DNA of 64,000 bases. It comes from Chloroflexota bacterium. GTDB taxonomy: Bacteria > Vulcanimicrobiota > JAMCWD01. The notes below the pieces were generated by a model, which saw only the letters and a program-made list of their open reading frames with translations, made no database searches and was not told the DNA's origin. The DNA lies in contig JAMCWD010000067.1 in assembly GCA_023475345.1 (NCBI GenBank), forward strand, positions 62,001 to 126,000, written 5' to 3'. The position numbers and the translations under genes were made by a program. Shown piece by piece: positions 63,964 through 64,000 of this stretch (the first letter of the stretch is position 1; every line of letters begins with the position of its first letter).

Positions 63964-64000
63964 TTACTGTTTTATCTTGGCGAAGATCATCTTGCCCGCG
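63964..64000 (-). CDS. C-terminus of a probable PIN/TRAM domain protein (truncated by window edge)
   Basis: Eleven codons and a TAA are visible, reading AGKMIFAKIKQ. This agrees with the end of YacL-like PIN/TRAM proteins (S-A-G-R-M-I-F-A-K), which commonly precede ispD. With so short a tail the call rests on context. Confidence 0.5.
   Translation of the reverse strand, partial: AGKMIFAKIKQ

Noticed and set aside
1..64000. CRISPR arrays, tRNA or rRNA genes, prophage
   Set aside because: No regularly spaced repeats, cloverleaf-like sequences or phage structural genes were found on reading.

Overview
The window looks like a chromosomal segment of an uncultured, probably anaerobic, diderm bacterium. 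Evidence for an outer membrane is an apolipoprotein N-acyltransferase, an LptA-like and an LptD-like protein, lipoproteins and a CDP-sugar/glycosyltransferase block. Evidence for anaerobic habits is the 2-hydroxyacyl-CoA dehydratase activase-type ATPase and a cobalamin-binding radical SAM protein. A GatB subunit points to indirect tRNA amidation. I cannot name the phylum from sequence alone. Genes are tightly packed with many 1-4 base start/stop overlaps, and no rRNA, tRNA, CRISPR, transposase or phage gene was seen.

Layout: 0-8.6 kb, minus-strand operon for envelope and cell-wall functions (Lnt, LptA-like, a secreted toroid/carbohydrate-binding protein, a lone PTS IIB, an unknown membrane protein, MurQ, SpoIID). 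8.6-11.5 kb, a secreted protein and LptD. 11.5-12.6 kb, nadD-rsfS. 12.6-17.2 kb, gatB followed by a 60-residue Cys protein, a MoeA homologue with a periplasmic-binding-protein-like tail and a MoaA homologue. 17.3-27 kb, scpB/scpA, trpS, an M50 protease, a DHH-CBS-CCA nucleotidyltransferase, an S9 peptidase, a DUF2330-type protein and a TPR lipoprotein. 27-37 kb, surface polysaccharide genes including a CDP-branched-sugar pathway. 37-41 kb, Rrf2 regulator, Rpe-like protein, YjbQ, a receiver/HATPase protein, a 6S-like RNA and a deoxynucleoside kinase. 41-42.6 kb, a SIR2-like gene between 144-base direct repeats. 42.6-47.2 kb, a MoxR/DUF58/DUF4129/DUF4350 operon. 47.2-55.8 kb, a hybrid sensor kinase, slipin/NfeD genes, a secreted helical protein and a radical SAM protein. 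55.9-57.8 kb, a TIR-like/TPR gene. 58-64 kb, metG, tatD, the activase-like ATPase, gltX and ispD.

The most unusual content is the MoeA/MoaA pair. Both are intact reading frames, clearly homologous to molybdenum-cofactor enzymes along their length, but nearly every catalytic or cluster-binding residue is replaced: MoaA keeps one of six cluster cysteines, and MoeA has lost most of its active-site signatures. With the Cys-bearing small protein they form a co-transcribed unit that may be a repurposed, non-catalytic system. Other notable points are a probable AUU start codon on the CCA/PcnB-type gene, a SIR2 cassette that has duplicated a DnaA-box-containing intergenic region, a TIR-like/TPR candidate defence gene, and a 6S-like RNA with promoter and terminator.
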